Assembly (NCBI GenBank): GCA_030147945.1
Contig: JASBUL010000089.1
Location: 1-47,365, forward strand
Source of the DNA: Oceanococcus sp.
GTDB lineage: Bacteria > Pseudomonadota > Gammaproteobacteria > Nevskiales > Oceanococcaceae
Direction: 5' to 3'
DNA: 47,365 bases
Shown here: one piece after another, positions 35,195 through 43,565 of the stretch
How positions within the stretch are numbered: the stretch's first letter is position 1
Layout of the letters: each line of letters opens with the position of its first letter
Translations under genes and position numbers: made by a program
The notes under the pieces: generated by a model
Told to the model about the DNA's origin: nothing
The model's database searches: none
The model's input: the letters and a program-made list of their open reading frames with translations, nothing else

Positions 35195-36991
35195 TCAGGC
35201 GTCACGGAACTGCAGCTTGGCCAGACGTGCATACAAACCGCCCTGGGCAAGCAATTCCTGATGCGTGCCGCTGGCCACCACCTGCCCCTGATCCATGACC
35301 ACGATGCGATCGGCGCTGCGTACCGTGGCCAGACGATGGGCGATAACCAGACTGGTGCGCTCGCGCGTCAGCTCATCCAGGGCCTGCTGGACGGCCTGTT
35401 CGGATTCGGCATCCAGCGCACTGGTGGCCTCGTCCAGCAACACCACCGCTGCGTTCTTGAGCAGCGCCCGGGCAATGGCGATGCGCTGCTTTTGCCCGCC
35501 TGACAAACGCACCCCGCGCTCGCCAAGAAAACAGGCATAACCGTCCGGCTGCGCACGAATGAATGCATCGGCAGCCGCGTGTTGTGCGGCATGCTCGACC
35601 TCTGCATCGGTTGCATCCAGACGCCCATAACGGATGTTTTCCAGTGCCGTATCAGCGAACAACACCGGTTCCTGCGGCACGATGGACAGACTCTCGCGCA
35701 CCGCCCCCGGCGCACACGCCGCAATGTCCTGACCATCCAGCAGAATGCGCCCGCCCTGGATATCGTAGAAACGCAACAACAGCTGAAAGACCGTGCTCTT
35801 GCCGGCGCCTGACGGCCCGACCAGCGCCACGGTCTCACCAGGGCGCACGTGGAGGCTGAAATTCTCCAGCACCTTGCGCTCGGGCTGGGACGGATAGGCG
35901 AAGTCCACCGCCTCGAAACGGATCTCGCCCTTCACCGGCGCGACCAGCGCCACAGGCCTGGCGGGGACCTGCAAGGCCAGCGGCGTATCCAGCAGTTCAA
36001 TCAGACGTTCCGTGGCGCCCGCAGCGCGCTGGATCTCCCCCCAGCTCTCACTCAAGGCCGCCAGCGCGCCTCCGGTAAACAGGGCGTAGAGCAGAAACTG
36101 GCCGAGTTCACCCGGAGTCATGCGCCCGTCCACCACAGCCTGCGCGCCCAGCCACAGAACCAGAACGATGGCGCCGAACATCAACAGAATGGCCAGGAAC
36201 GTCAGGATCGCGCGACTGCGTATGCGTTGAACCGCGGTTCCAAAAGCACCCTCCACGGCGCGGGCGTAACGCGCAGTTTCGAACGGCTCGCGGTGAAAGG
36301 CCTGTACCGTGGTCATGGACGACAGCACTTCCTGGGCGGTGGAACTGGTGTCCGCCACCCGGTCCTGACTGGCGCGCGACAGACGTCGTACCTTGCGCCC
36401 GTAAACCAGGATGGGCACCAGCACGACGGGAATCATCAGCAGAATCATCAGCGTCAGCGACGGGCTGGTCACCATGAGCATGACCAGGCCTCCGCCAAAC
36501 AGCAGCAGATTGCGCAGCACGATCGAGACGCTGGAACCGATCACGGTCTGGATCAGAGTGGTGTCCGTGCTCAGGCGCGACAGCACTTCGCCAGTCCGGG
36601 TGGTCTCGAAAAACACCGGGCTCAAGGTCAACACATGGCGATAGACTTCGGCGCGCAGGTCCGCGATCAGGCGCTCCCCGATCCAGGTCACCATGAAGTA
36701 GCGCAACGCTGTGGCCGTGGCCATGACGGCGGCGACCGCGAACATGGCCAGGAAAGCTGCGTCAATGTGTTGGCTATGCCCGGCAGAAAATCCGAAGTCG
36801 ATCAGATAGCGCAACGCAACCGGGAGTGACAGCGTGGCAGCCGCAGCAACAAGCAGCGCCACACTGGCGCCGAGCAGCACCCGCTTGTAACGCCACAACC
36901 ACGGCCACAGGCGCAACAAGGGCCTGAGCCGATTTGTGGATTTGGTCATCTCATCCGCTGATTTCGTCACACGCATCTGTTCGGCAGCCAT
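35195..36991 (-). CDS. ABC exporter, fused permease and ATPase (MsbA/LmrA type)
   Basis: 598 residues: a six-helix transmembrane domain (~38-325) and a nucleotide-binding domain (~355-590) with Walker A GPSGAGKS, Q-loop VPQEPVLF, signature LSGGQKQRI, Walker B VVLLDEATSALD and switch His in IAHRLAT. Half-transporters of this kind act as homodimers exporting lipids, peptides or drugs; the substrate cannot be read from the sequence. Start uncertain among Met at 36991, 36976 and 36949. Divergent from the L,D-transpeptidase gene. Confidence 0.92.
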   Translation of the reverse strand: MAAEQMRVTKSADEMTKSTNRLRPLLRLWPWLWRYKRVLLGASVALLVAAAATLSLPVALRYLIDFGFSAGHSQHIDAAFLAMFAVAAVMATATALRYFMVTWIGERLIADLRAEVYRHVLTLSPVFFETTRTGEVLSRLSTDTTLIQTVIGSSVSIVLRNLLLFGGGLVMLMVTSPSLTLMILLMIPVVLVPILVYGRKVRRLSRASQDRVADTSSTAQEVLSSMTTVQAFHREPFETARYARAVEGAFGTAVQRIRSRAILTFLAILLMFGAIVLVLWLGAQAVVDGRMTPGELGQFLLYALFTGGALAALSESWGEIQRAAGATERLIELLDTPLALQVPARPVALVAPVKGEIRFEAVDFAYPSQPERKVLENFSLHVRPGETVALVGPSGAGKSTVFQLLLRFYDIQGGRILLDGQDIAACAPGAVRESLSIVPQEPVLFADTALENIRYGRLDATDAEVEHAAQHAAADAFIRAQPDGYACFLGERGVRLSGGQKQRIAIARALLKNAAVVLLDEATSALDAESEQAVQQALDELTRERTSLVIAHRLATVRSADRIVVMDQGQVVASGTHQELLAQGGLYARLAKLQFRDA

Positions 36992-37090
36992 CCGTTATTA
37001 AACCATCTGCTCACCAGCCCGCGGCTCACTGATGACAATTTTTTGACGCCCGCTGGAAAACCATGTCTCCAACGTCTCAGGGAGAGAATG

Positions 37091-38800
37091 ATGGGTTTCC
37101 GCAACTTGGCTCGCGTTCACCGCGCCACGTACACGGCATATGCCGCCTTGTTCATGTGCAGCATGATGCTGAGCGCTCCGGCTCAGGGTGCCGAACACGA
37201 GCAGCAGGCCAGCTTTGTCAGCCATATGCAACTCAAGATTCAGGCCATGCGCAGCGGTGGCAGTACGCAAACCGCGGGCGCGACCCTGCGTAACCGTCAT
37301 ACGCTGGTGCGGACTTACGACCGGACCGGCTACCACCCGATCTGGACCCACAGCCAGGGTTGGCAGGCCAATGCTCGGGGCATGCTGAATTATCTGGCCG
37401 ATCTGCCGCGCCATGGCCTGGATCCAGCCAATTATCACTTTGCCGCGCTGCAATCGCTGCGCAGCGACACCACACTGGCCGGCCGGATACACGGCGATCT
37501 GCTGCTCAGTGATGCCTTCATTTCGCTGGTAGCCGATCTGGCGCGTGGCGCCACCGGCAGGGATGATCAGGCCGGCCGGGCCCAGTCACTGTTGCTGCGC
37601 CTCAAACCGACCGATGACCCCGCGCGGGAATTCGACGGCCTGCTGCCACAGCACCCCGAATACTGGGCCTTGAGCCAGGCCCTGCACCAGCGTCTCATGG
37701 AGACCGATGACGTGCAGCAGCAGGCACTGCGTGCCGGTAGCGTGATCAAGCCGGGTCAGCATCATCCGTTAGTGCCAGCCCTGCGACAGCGCCTGCATGC
37801 CAGTGGTGACGCTGCGACCACCCATGCTGCGGATTCCGACACGCTGTTCAGTCCGGCCCTGGCCGAGGCTGTGGCCCGCTTTCAGGCCCACAACGGTCTC
37901 GACGCCGATGGCATCGTGGGGCCTTCCACCCTGACCGCGCTAAACCGCAGCCGCGCCGACATCATCGACACGCTCAGCCTCAATCTGGAACGCTGGCGCC
38001 AACAACCCGCCAGCTTCGGCGACAGCTACGTGCGCGTCAACATCGCCGGGCAAAGCCTGGAATATCGCCACCAGCAGGCTGCACCGCTGCGCATGAAGGT
38101 CATCGTCGGTCGTCCGGATCGCCCCACCCCGATGACCAGCAGCGAAATCAACGAGATCGTCTTCAACCCTGACTGGACCGTGCCGCAACGTATTGCCGTG
38201 GTCGACAAACTGCCGCTGATCAAGCGTGACCCAGGCTATCTGCTGGAGCGCGGCTACACCCTGAGCAGCGGCTGGGCAGACGATGCACCACAGGTGGATC
38301 CGCTGAGCGTTGACTGGACGCGGATCAACCGCAACAACTTTCCTTTCGTGCTGCGCCAGCAACCCGGGCCGAATAACGCGCTGGGCCAGGTCAAATTCCT
38401 GTTCCCCAATGCCTACTCGGTCTATCTGCACGACACCCCCTCCCGCAACCTGTTCGAACGCGGCGAACGTCTGTTCAGTTCAGGCTGTGTCCGGCTTGAT
38501 CAGCCCATGGCGCTGGCCCAGGCCTTGCTGCGAGACCATGCCGATGCGGCCTGGTCAGAACTGGCCCAGACGCGTGACACACGGCATGTACGGCTGGCAA
38601 ACCGTGTCCCGGTTTATCTGCAGTACTGGACAGCCTGGGTCGCTGCTGACGGCAGCCTGCAACTGCGCAACGACGTTTACCAGCATGACGCCGCTGTACT
38701 GCATGCCCTGCGCAACCACGGGGTTTACCAATCCGCACAGCAGCTGATTGCGACCTACCAGAACGAGCGCGACACGCAGTTGGCCGCGCTGCAACCCTAG
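37091..38800 (+). CDS. ldtD: L,D-transpeptidase of the LdtD/YcbB type
   Basis: Forms 3-3 peptidoglycan cross-links in the periplasm. 569 residues from 37091, where GGAG lies six bases upstream (the ATG at 37088 is only three away). A signal peptide ends near APAQGA. A scaffold region with the family motif TGYHPIW is followed by a PG_binding_1 domain (VARFQAHNGLDADGIVGPSTLTALN) and the YkuD catalytic domain, with the active-site Cys in SSGCVRLDQP and the upstream His in YLHDTPSRNLF. The order of domains and the SSGCVRL signature point to YcbB. A putative -35 TTGACG lies at 37040-37045. Confidence 0.9.
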   Translation: MGFRNLARVHRATYTAYAALFMCSMMLSAPAQGAEHEQQASFVSHMQLKIQAMRSGGSTQTAGATLRNRHTLVRTYDRTGYHPIWTHSQGWQANARGMLNYLADLPRHGLDPANYHFAALQSLRSDTTLAGRIHGDLLLSDAFISLVADLARGATGRDDQAGRAQSLLLRLKPTDDPAREFDGLLPQHPEYWALSQALHQRLMETDDVQQQALRAGSVIKPGQHHPLVPALRQRLHASGDAATTHAADSDTLFSPALAEAVARFQAHNGLDADGIVGPSTLTALNRSRADIIDTLSLNLERWRQQPASFGDSYVRVNIAGQSLEYRHQQAAPLRMKVIVGRPDRPTPMTSSEINEIVFNPDWTVPQRIAVVDKLPLIKRDPGYLLERGYTLSSGWADDAPQVDPLSVDWTRINRNNFPFVLRQQPGPNNALGQVKFLFPNAYSVYLHDTPSRNLFERGERLFSSGCVRLDQPMALAQALLRDHADAAWSELAQTRDTRHVRLANRVPVYLQYWTAWVAADGSLQLRNDVYQHDAAVLHALRNHGVYQSAQQLIATYQNERDTQLAALQP

Positions 38801-38821
38801 GTTGCCATGGCAGCGGCAGGC

Positions 38822-39040
38822 TCAGGCAGCCTGTTCCGGTAACAGGCTTGCCGGCACGATTTCACGCCAACTGCCCGGCATGCGCGGATCGCAGAACACG
38901 CGCGGTTTCTCGACCCGGGCCTGCGTACGCAGCACGGTGGGCCGCAGCAGACGACTGGGGCGAACCCGGGTGGATTCGGCCGCGTTGCGTGTTGCAGGAC
39001 GCGTGAGCACAGCCATCGGAGTACGGGTTTTGAATTTCAT
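38822..39040 (-). CDS. 72-residue basic protein, candidate target of the adjacent S24 repressor
   Basis: Starts MKFKTRTPMAVL with GAGG eight bases upstream. Twelve Arg among 72 residues, mostly in the first 60; no hydrophobic segment, no lipobox, no recognised domain. The C-terminal third holds RMPGSW and ends LLPEQAA. A good ribosome-binding site, the preceding terminator and a 17-bp dyad shared with the repressor promoter (see 39054-39070) support it as a real gene. A perfect 7-bp inverted repeat (38829-38847) lies in its last codons. Function unknown; nucleic-acid binding or inhibition of a partner protein are guesses. Confidence 0.6.
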   Translation of the reverse strand: MKFKTRTPMAVLTRPATRNAAESTRVRPSRLLRPTVLRTQARVEKPRVFCDPRMPGSWREIVPASLLPEQAA

Positions 39041-39053
39041 GAGCTTATCCTCG

Positions 39054-39070
39054 TGAAGTGTTTTACTACA
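39054..39070. promoter_or_regulatory. Candidate operator upstream of the 72-residue gene
   Basis: TGAAG-TGTTTTA-CTACA is an imperfect dyad. Its complement, with one more base, matches the site at 39784-39801 at 17 of 18 positions. It ends 13 bases before the ATG, next to the ribosome-binding site, where a bound repressor would block the gene. Confidence 0.55.
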
Positions 39071-39080
39071 TATTTCAGAC

Positions 39081-39108
39081 AAAAAAACACGGCGCCAACT
39101 ACAGCGCC
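39081..39108 (-). terminator. Terminator of the S24 repressor gene
   Basis: On the minus strand GGCGC-N8-GCGCC, with the repressor stop codon in the loop, is followed by GTG and seven Ts. It separates the repressor from the 72-residue gene, so the latter likely needs its own promoter or read-through. Confidence 0.6.
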
Positions 39109-39755
39109 ATGCCCTTGAAAATGACCACACCACACAGGTGGTCATCTTCGCGAAGTTCCAGAATCGGTTCCGGCCAATTGGGGTTGAGCGGCTTGAGATA
39201 ACGCCGCGCCACAGGTGGCTCCCCCTCCTGAATCAATTGTTTGAAGGTGGCCGTCTGATCGCTTTCCCGGCGTACCACCACACAGGATTTGTTTTCCGCC
39301 TGGCGTTGTGGGTCAACAAAGATCAGGTCGCCATCGGTGAAGCTCAGACGCCCCAGCGGGTTGTACATTGATTCGCCACGGACGCGCAGCACGAAAGTGC
39401 TGGCGGAATGTTTGACCGGGCAAGACAGCCATTCCGAGGCATCATCGCCACGCCCGTCCGGGGTTTCCATGCCATGCCAGCTGCCTGCGGCAACCCAGGA
39501 CAGCACCGGGCACATACCCTGGGCCCGCGGCGAGGCGGTTGCGACACGCTGGTCACGATCGAGCCAGCCTCGCGGCTTGCCGCATTGCGCTTCAATCTGA
39601 CGCGCTACCCGATCGCCGAAGCTGCCCACGCCACGAACCAGCTGGCCGACGTAGGACGCCGACTTGCCGATACGTGCGGCGAATTCGGCCTGATGTCCAT
39701 CAGCCAGTTCATCGATCAGGCGTGTCAGATTTTGGCGGCGGCGTTCCTTGTACAT
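39099..39755 (-). CDS. HTH + peptidase S24 repressor (LexA/CI-like, self-cleaving)
   Basis: 218 residues from the ATG at 39755. N-terminal XRE-type helix-turn-helix (~14-55: QAEFAARIGKSASYVGQLVRG). The C-terminal S24 domain has the Ala90-Gly91 cleavage bond in WVAAGSW, nucleophile Ser129 in VRGESM and general-base Lys172 in TATFKQL. Thus all parts needed for RecA-stimulated self-cleavage are present. It is like phage CI or C2 repressors but has no phage genes around it. Its promoter overlaps a dyad found again before the next gene, suggesting autoregulation. A longer upstream frame is a shadow of the divergent gene. Confidence 0.92.
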   Translation of the reverse strand: MYKERRRQNLTRLIDELADGHQAEFAARIGKSASYVGQLVRGVGSFGDRVARQIEAQCGKPRGWLDRDQRVATASPRAQGMCPVLSWVAAGSWHGMETPDGRGDDASEWLSCPVKHSASTFVLRVRGESMYNPLGRLSFTDGDLIFVDPQRQAENKSCVVVRRESDQTATFKQLIQEGEPPVARRYLKPLNPNWPEPILELREDDHLCGVVIFKGMAL

Positions 39756-39782
39756 GTCCTGTGGTCCGCGAGGCGTGGAGCG

Positions 39783-39811
39783 AATGTAGCAAAACACTTC
39801 ATTCATAACAA
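39783..39811 (-). promoter_or_regulatory. Promoter of the S24 repressor with embedded operator
   Basis: On the minus strand -35 TTGTTA (39806-39811) and -10 TACATT (39783-39788) are 17 bp apart. The dyad TGTAG-CAAAACA-CTTCA (39785-39801) covers the -10 and most of the spacer, a classic position for repression. Confidence 0.6.
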
Positions 39812-39830
39812 GTAACACACAGCGACGGCG

Positions 39831-39836
39831 TATACT
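39831..39836 (+). promoter_or_regulatory. -10 box of a probable leaderless transcript
   Basis: TATACT ends six bases before the ATG at 39843, so transcription would begin at or next to the start codon. No Shine-Dalgarno is present and the -35 region is poor. Confidence 0.4.
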
Positions 39837-39842
39837 GCGGCC

Positions 39843-41366
39843 ATGAACCGTCATCTGATCCCTGGCCTCATGCTCGCCTGCCTGCTGCTGTGGGCTTGTC
39901 AGCGCGATGCCGATGGGCCGGCCAGCACGCCGACACCGCTCCCCGACCGCGCGTCCATCGACTGGTTTGAGGGCAGTGTCGATGAAGCGTTCGCTCTGGC
40001 CCGCGAACGCGAGCAGCCGCTGTTCCTTTACTGGGGCGCGGTGTGGTGCCCACCGTGTAACCAATTGCGCTCCACGGTGTTCAGGGACCCCGCTTTCGTC
40101 GCCAGCACACGCGCGTTCATCGCGGTCTACCTTGATGGCGACAGCGAGGGTGCTCAGCGCTGGGGCGAGCATTTCGGCGCGGTGGGTTATCCCACCCTGA
40201 TCGTGTTTGGCCCCCAGGGTGAGGAACGCACGCGGCTGACCAGCGGCATGGCGCTGGAACGCTATCCGCAGGCACTGGACGCAGCACGACGTCAGGGCGC
40301 AAGCCTGAACACACTGTTGCAGCAAGCGCTGTCCACACCGCAGGCGCTGTCGCTTGAGCAATGGGCGATGCTGGCCAACACCGCATGGGATGCCGACGAT
40401 GGTCGTCTGCTCGGCCACACGAACCCGGGCCAGACCCTGCAGACCCTGGCTGCGCAGTGTCCCGAGTCCGCCGCACGGCACTGCCGGCGTCTGCAGCTGC
40501 TCGGCAGTATCGCCAAGCTGGACCAGCCGCCCGATGCGCAGGAGATCGACAATCTCATGCTGATCCTGGGTACGCCCGCGCTTGCCCAGGACAATCTGAG
40601 CGAGCTCCAGTACTACGGTGTCAAACTCAGCGCACAGACCGACGAAGCAACGCAGCGTGTGCTGCGCGAGGCCCTGCGCTCGCTCGCTGAAACCAGTTTC
40701 AAGGACACCTCACTGCCGCTCAAATCGCGCATGCTGGCGACCCGGCTGCACATGGATCTGCAGCGCGACAGTGAAGGCGAACTGCCGCAAGACGATGCCG
40801 CCCTGCAAAAACTGGTGCGGTCACGCGCGCACTGGGCCGATCAGGCGGCCTCCACGCCGGTGGAACGCCAGGCACTGATCTACAACGCGGCGTGGTATCT
40901 GCACCAGGTCGGTCTGAGCGATGAGGCGGTTGCCTTGCTTCGCGCCGAACTGGAGCGCGCGGTCGCGCCCTATTACTACATGTCCTATCTGGCTGACATC
41001 GAAAAAGCCCGTGGCAATGCCACGCTGTCGCTGGGCTGGTCGGCACGCGCCTGGCAGCTGGCCAGCGGCCCGGCAACCCGAACGCAGTGGGGCGTTCAGC
41101 ATGTGTTCAACCTGCTTGAGCTGGCAGCGGACCAGCACGACACCATCGAAACCGTGATCAATCAGTTGCTCGATGGGGTGGCGCAGTCACGCGACGGTTA
41201 CTATCAACGCACGCGCATGCGTCTGCAGCGCCTGCACACCGCGCTGGCGCGCTGGTCGGATCAGGATCCTGCGCGCGCTGCCCCGGCCCAACGCTTGCGC
41301 CAGCGCATTCTGAGCCTGTGCGCGCAGAGCCAGACCGATTGCAGCAGCCTGGCCGCGGAAACCTAA
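39843..41366 (+). CDS. Thioredoxin-fold lipoprotein
   Basis: 507 residues. The lipobox LLWAC anchors it to a membrane on the periplasmic side. Residues ~40-150 form a thioredoxin-like domain with the redox motif WCPPC (VWCPPCNQLR) and the cis-Pro in GYPTLIVF. The remaining ~350 residues are helical, repeat-like and rich in Leu/Gln/Ala, perhaps TPR-related; no family recognised. It could act in periplasmic disulfide or thiol chemistry, with the helical part binding partners. It is divergent from the S24 repressor and overlaps the flavoprotein gene end-to-end by four bases. Confidence 0.8.
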   Translation: MNRHLIPGLMLACLLLWACQRDADGPASTPTPLPDRASIDWFEGSVDEAFALAREREQPLFLYWGAVWCPPCNQLRSTVFRDPAFVASTRAFIAVYLDGDSEGAQRWGEHFGAVGYPTLIVFGPQGEERTRLTSGMALERYPQALDAARRQGASLNTLLQQALSTPQALSLEQWAMLANTAWDADDGRLLGHTNPGQTLQTLAAQCPESAARHCRRLQLLGSIAKLDQPPDAQEIDNLMLILGTPALAQDNLSELQYYGVKLSAQTDEATQRVLREALRSLAETSFKDTSLPLKSRMLATRLHMDLQRDSEGELPQDDAALQKLVRSRAHWADQAASTPVERQALIYNAAWYLHQVGLSDEAVALLRAELERAVAPYYYMSYLADIEKARGNATLSLGWSARAWQLASGPATRTQWGVQHVFNLLELAADQHDTIETVINQLLDGVAQSRDGYYQRTRMRLQRLHTALARWSDQDPARAAPAQRLRQRILSLCAQSQTDCSSLAAET

Positions 41367-43024
41367 AGCCGCCCCAGATCCTGGCCGGCGCGACGTCCGG
41401 ACCACAAACAATCGGCCAACGACAAACCGCTGACATAGCCGTTGGAGGCGATACCCACGGCGCTGCGCCCTACCGCATACAGCCCCTTGATATCCTGGCC
41501 CTGGGCGTTGACCACCACACCGCTGGCCTCATTGACCTTGAGCCCGCCGAGGGTGATGGCTGGCAGCGGAAAGGCCGGATTGTCGGCCGAAATATTGATG
41601 GCCGCGAAACTCGGCTGACGAATCGGCCCGAGCGCCACACCATCCTTGCCCAGCGCATCGCCCTGCCCTTGCTGAGCAGCCCGATTGTAGTCATCGATCG
41701 TTGCCTGCAACGCCTGCTGCGGCATTCCCAGCTTGGCGGCCAGCGCGGTAATGGACGGCGCACGGCGAGCAAACAGCATGAGCAAGATGGCCGGGCCACT
41801 CTGGAAGATCCACAGGCCACCGGTCAGCGCCTCACGCCAGGCTCGGCGGCGCTGCGCCTTGTCCAGAATCAGCCAGGCGCGCCCCTGATGAGCCTCGCAC
41901 ATGGCAACACCAAGACGGGCACCGTAGGAGGCTTCATTGCAGAAACGCTGGCCCTGCTGATCCACCACCACACCCTGCGGCCATACGCTTGGCGGATTGA
42001 TGAAACGCCAGGCCGAGACCTTGTGCATACGCTCGGCCACACCCCCAGCACTCAGACCCAGGCGGATACCGCTGCCGTCACATCCGGCCGTGCCCAGCCG
42101 CATGGACGCAAGGAAACGTGGCGAATATTGCGCCAGCATTTCACGGTTGAAAACGAAACCGCCGGTGGCCAGGACCACGCCACGGCGCGCCTGCACGCGC
42201 ACCGTGCGCGCATGCTGACGTTCGATCTCAGCGGCCTTGCGCCGAAACCAGTCGGCCGCAGCGGGCGCGAAGTTGTGGATCGTTTCGGCCCAGCGTGTCC
42301 AACGCCGAAAGGCGCGTTCCGGCGCACTGCCCGGTGCCAGTTCCAGCACTTCCAGACCGACCACGCGCTCAGCCGCGTCAACGATCAGCCGGTGCGCGGC
42401 CGATGGCGCACGCAGGCTGACCCCGGCCTTGAGGACGGCGGCGCGCAGCACCGCATACAGACGATGCCCCGACAATCCGCTGTCCACCGTGCGATGACCA
42501 CGTGGCGCCGGTTGTGCGTGCTCGCGGTAGCCGCTGACGGCCTCGTTGCCGGAGTAGTAAAGAAAGGTGCCGTCCTTGGGATACGAGGTCTTGGGCGGAT
42601 TGGCATGTGCATCGAAGCCCACGCCCAGTGATTCCAGCCATTCGATCAAGCCGCGACTGTCGTCACAGAAACGCCGCAGGGTTTCGGCGCTGACCGCATC
42701 ACCGACCTCCTGACGCAGATAATTGAACATCGCCTCAGGCGAGTCCTCGACGCCAATTTTCTGTTGTTGTCGGGTGCCCCCGCCGGCATAGACCACGCCC
42801 CCGCTGCGCGCACTGGCCCCACCCAGATCGAAACGATCGACCAGGGTCACCTCCAGACCTTGCTCGCGGGCACTGAGCGCGGCCGCGCTACCGGCCGCAC
42901 CGAACCCCGCAATCAGCACATCGGTGCAAGCATCCCAGTTGAGCGACGCAACCTGATCGATACGCAGCGGAGCTTCGACCGGCAGCGAAATATCGCCGCA
43001 GGGCTTGTGCCGTGCGGCGCTCAT
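41363..43024 (-). CDS. FAD-dependent 3-ketosteroid dehydrogenase-like oxidoreductase
   Basis: 553 residues. The N-terminal Rossmann motif VLIAGFGAAGSAAALSAREQG with VDR and GGASARSGG is typical of the fumarate reductase/KstD flavoprotein family; RGVVLATGGF lies mid-protein, and GLYAVGRSAVGIASNGYVSG forms the C-terminal FAD-binding end. The Tyr in this last block resembles a catalytic Tyr region of 3-ketosteroid dehydrogenases, but the usual Y-x-G-x-G spacing is not kept, so Delta1 versus Delta4 versus reductase activity is open. It starts one base into the stop codon of the ketosteroid isomerase gene, implying a shared steroid substrate. Confidence 0.85.
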   Translation of the reverse strand: MSAARHKPCGDISLPVEAPLRIDQVASLNWDACTDVLIAGFGAAGSAAALSAREQGLEVTLVDRFDLGGASARSGGVVYAGGGTRQQQKIGVEDSPEAMFNYLRQEVGDAVSAETLRRFCDDSRGLIEWLESLGVGFDAHANPPKTSYPKDGTFLYYSGNEAVSGYREHAQPAPRGHRTVDSGLSGHRLYAVLRAAVLKAGVSLRAPSAAHRLIVDAAERVVGLEVLELAPGSAPERAFRRWTRWAETIHNFAPAAADWFRRKAAEIERQHARTVRVQARRGVVLATGGFVFNREMLAQYSPRFLASMRLGTAGCDGSGIRLGLSAGGVAERMHKVSAWRFINPPSVWPQGVVVDQQGQRFCNEASYGARLGVAMCEAHQGRAWLILDKAQRRRAWREALTGGLWIFQSGPAILLMLFARRAPSITALAAKLGMPQQALQATIDDYNRAAQQGQGDALGKDGVALGPIRQPSFAAINISADNPAFPLPAITLGGLKVNEASGVVVNAQGQDIKGLYAVGRSAVGIASNGYVSGLSLADCLWSGRRAGQDLGRL

Positions 43025-43407
43025 CAGCTGCTCTCGAAGGCCATATCACCCGGCCCCCAGTAAGCCCGCATGCTGGTGAACTTGCCGGCCTCGTTAAAGG
43101 TCATAACGTCGATCACACGGATGAGACACGGCCCTTGCTCCAGCGTGACCTCGACATCAAACGCCATGGCTGCGGAATTCGCATGCGAGGTGCGGATGGG
43201 AGCGACCAGGGACAAGCGCGCCCCCAGACCAACCGAATAACGGTAAAACTCGGCAATGGCGTCGATCCCGACCTTGGGCTCGCTGCCCACCGGATCCTCC
43301 ACCGTGGCGTCGTCGGCATACAGGGCGATGACGGCCTCGGCATCGCTGCGGTTGAACGCATCGACGTACTCCTGCATCGCCGCGCGCATTTGTTGTTCTG
43401 TACTCAT
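43024..43407 (-). CDS. ksi: Steroid Delta5-3-ketoisomerase (KSI)
   Basis: 127 residues of the SnoaL/NTF2-like fold. Catalytic Tyr14 (MQEYVDAFN) and Asp38 (ADDATVEDPVGSEP) keep the Comamonas testosteroni numbering, and the third residue, Asp100 in RVIDVMTFN, corresponds to Asp99. The block around Asp38 is nearly identical to that enzyme. It moves the 5,6 double bond of 3-ketosteroids into conjugation. The start at 43407 is chosen by homology; a longer frame upstream is not coding-like. First gene of a two-gene operon with the flavoprotein; divergent from a LuxR-type regulator. Confidence 0.92.
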   Translation of the reverse strand: MSTEQQMRAAMQEYVDAFNRSDAEAVIALYADDATVEDPVGSEPKVGIDAIAEFYRYSVGLGARLSLVAPIRTSHANSAAMAFDVEVTLEQGPCLIRVIDVMTFNEAGKFTSMRAYWGPGDMAFESS

Positions 43408-43565
43408 CCGGCTAGTTTCCGCCGATAAATCATGGGTAGAATCATCCGTCCGGATGACAACAACACGCACAACGACCGGACCAAACCGCAACATGGGACA
43501 CCCGAGGATGACAGACCACCGCCACCAGCCACTCAAGCGTAGCGCCACGCCGCGCAACTGATCGC
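43408..43565. promoter_or_regulatory. Divergent control region of ksi and luxR-type gene with perfect palindrome
   Basis: TCATCCG-TC-CGGATGA (43442-43457) is a perfect inverted repeat. Its half-site TCATCCG recurs at 43404-43410 over the ksi start codon, and GGATGACA recurs at 43506-43513. The repeats suggest a regulator-binding region shared by both directions. No clear sigma70 boxes; no supported ORF. Confidence 0.5.

Noticed and set aside
38829..38847. GCCTGTT-N5-AACAGGC inverted repeat as a terminator of ldtD
   Set aside because: Perfect stem, but no T-run on either strand and it lies in the coding 3' end of the 72-residue gene; kept only as a note.
38822..39811. Prophage remnant
   Set aside because: Only the S24 repressor is phage-like; no integrase, Cro, replication or structural genes and no attachment-site repeats are seen nearby.
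43508..43561. 17-codon frame before the LuxR-type gene as a leader peptide
   Set aside because: No convincing ribosome-binding site or conserved features; the ATG coincides with the GGATGACA repeat.
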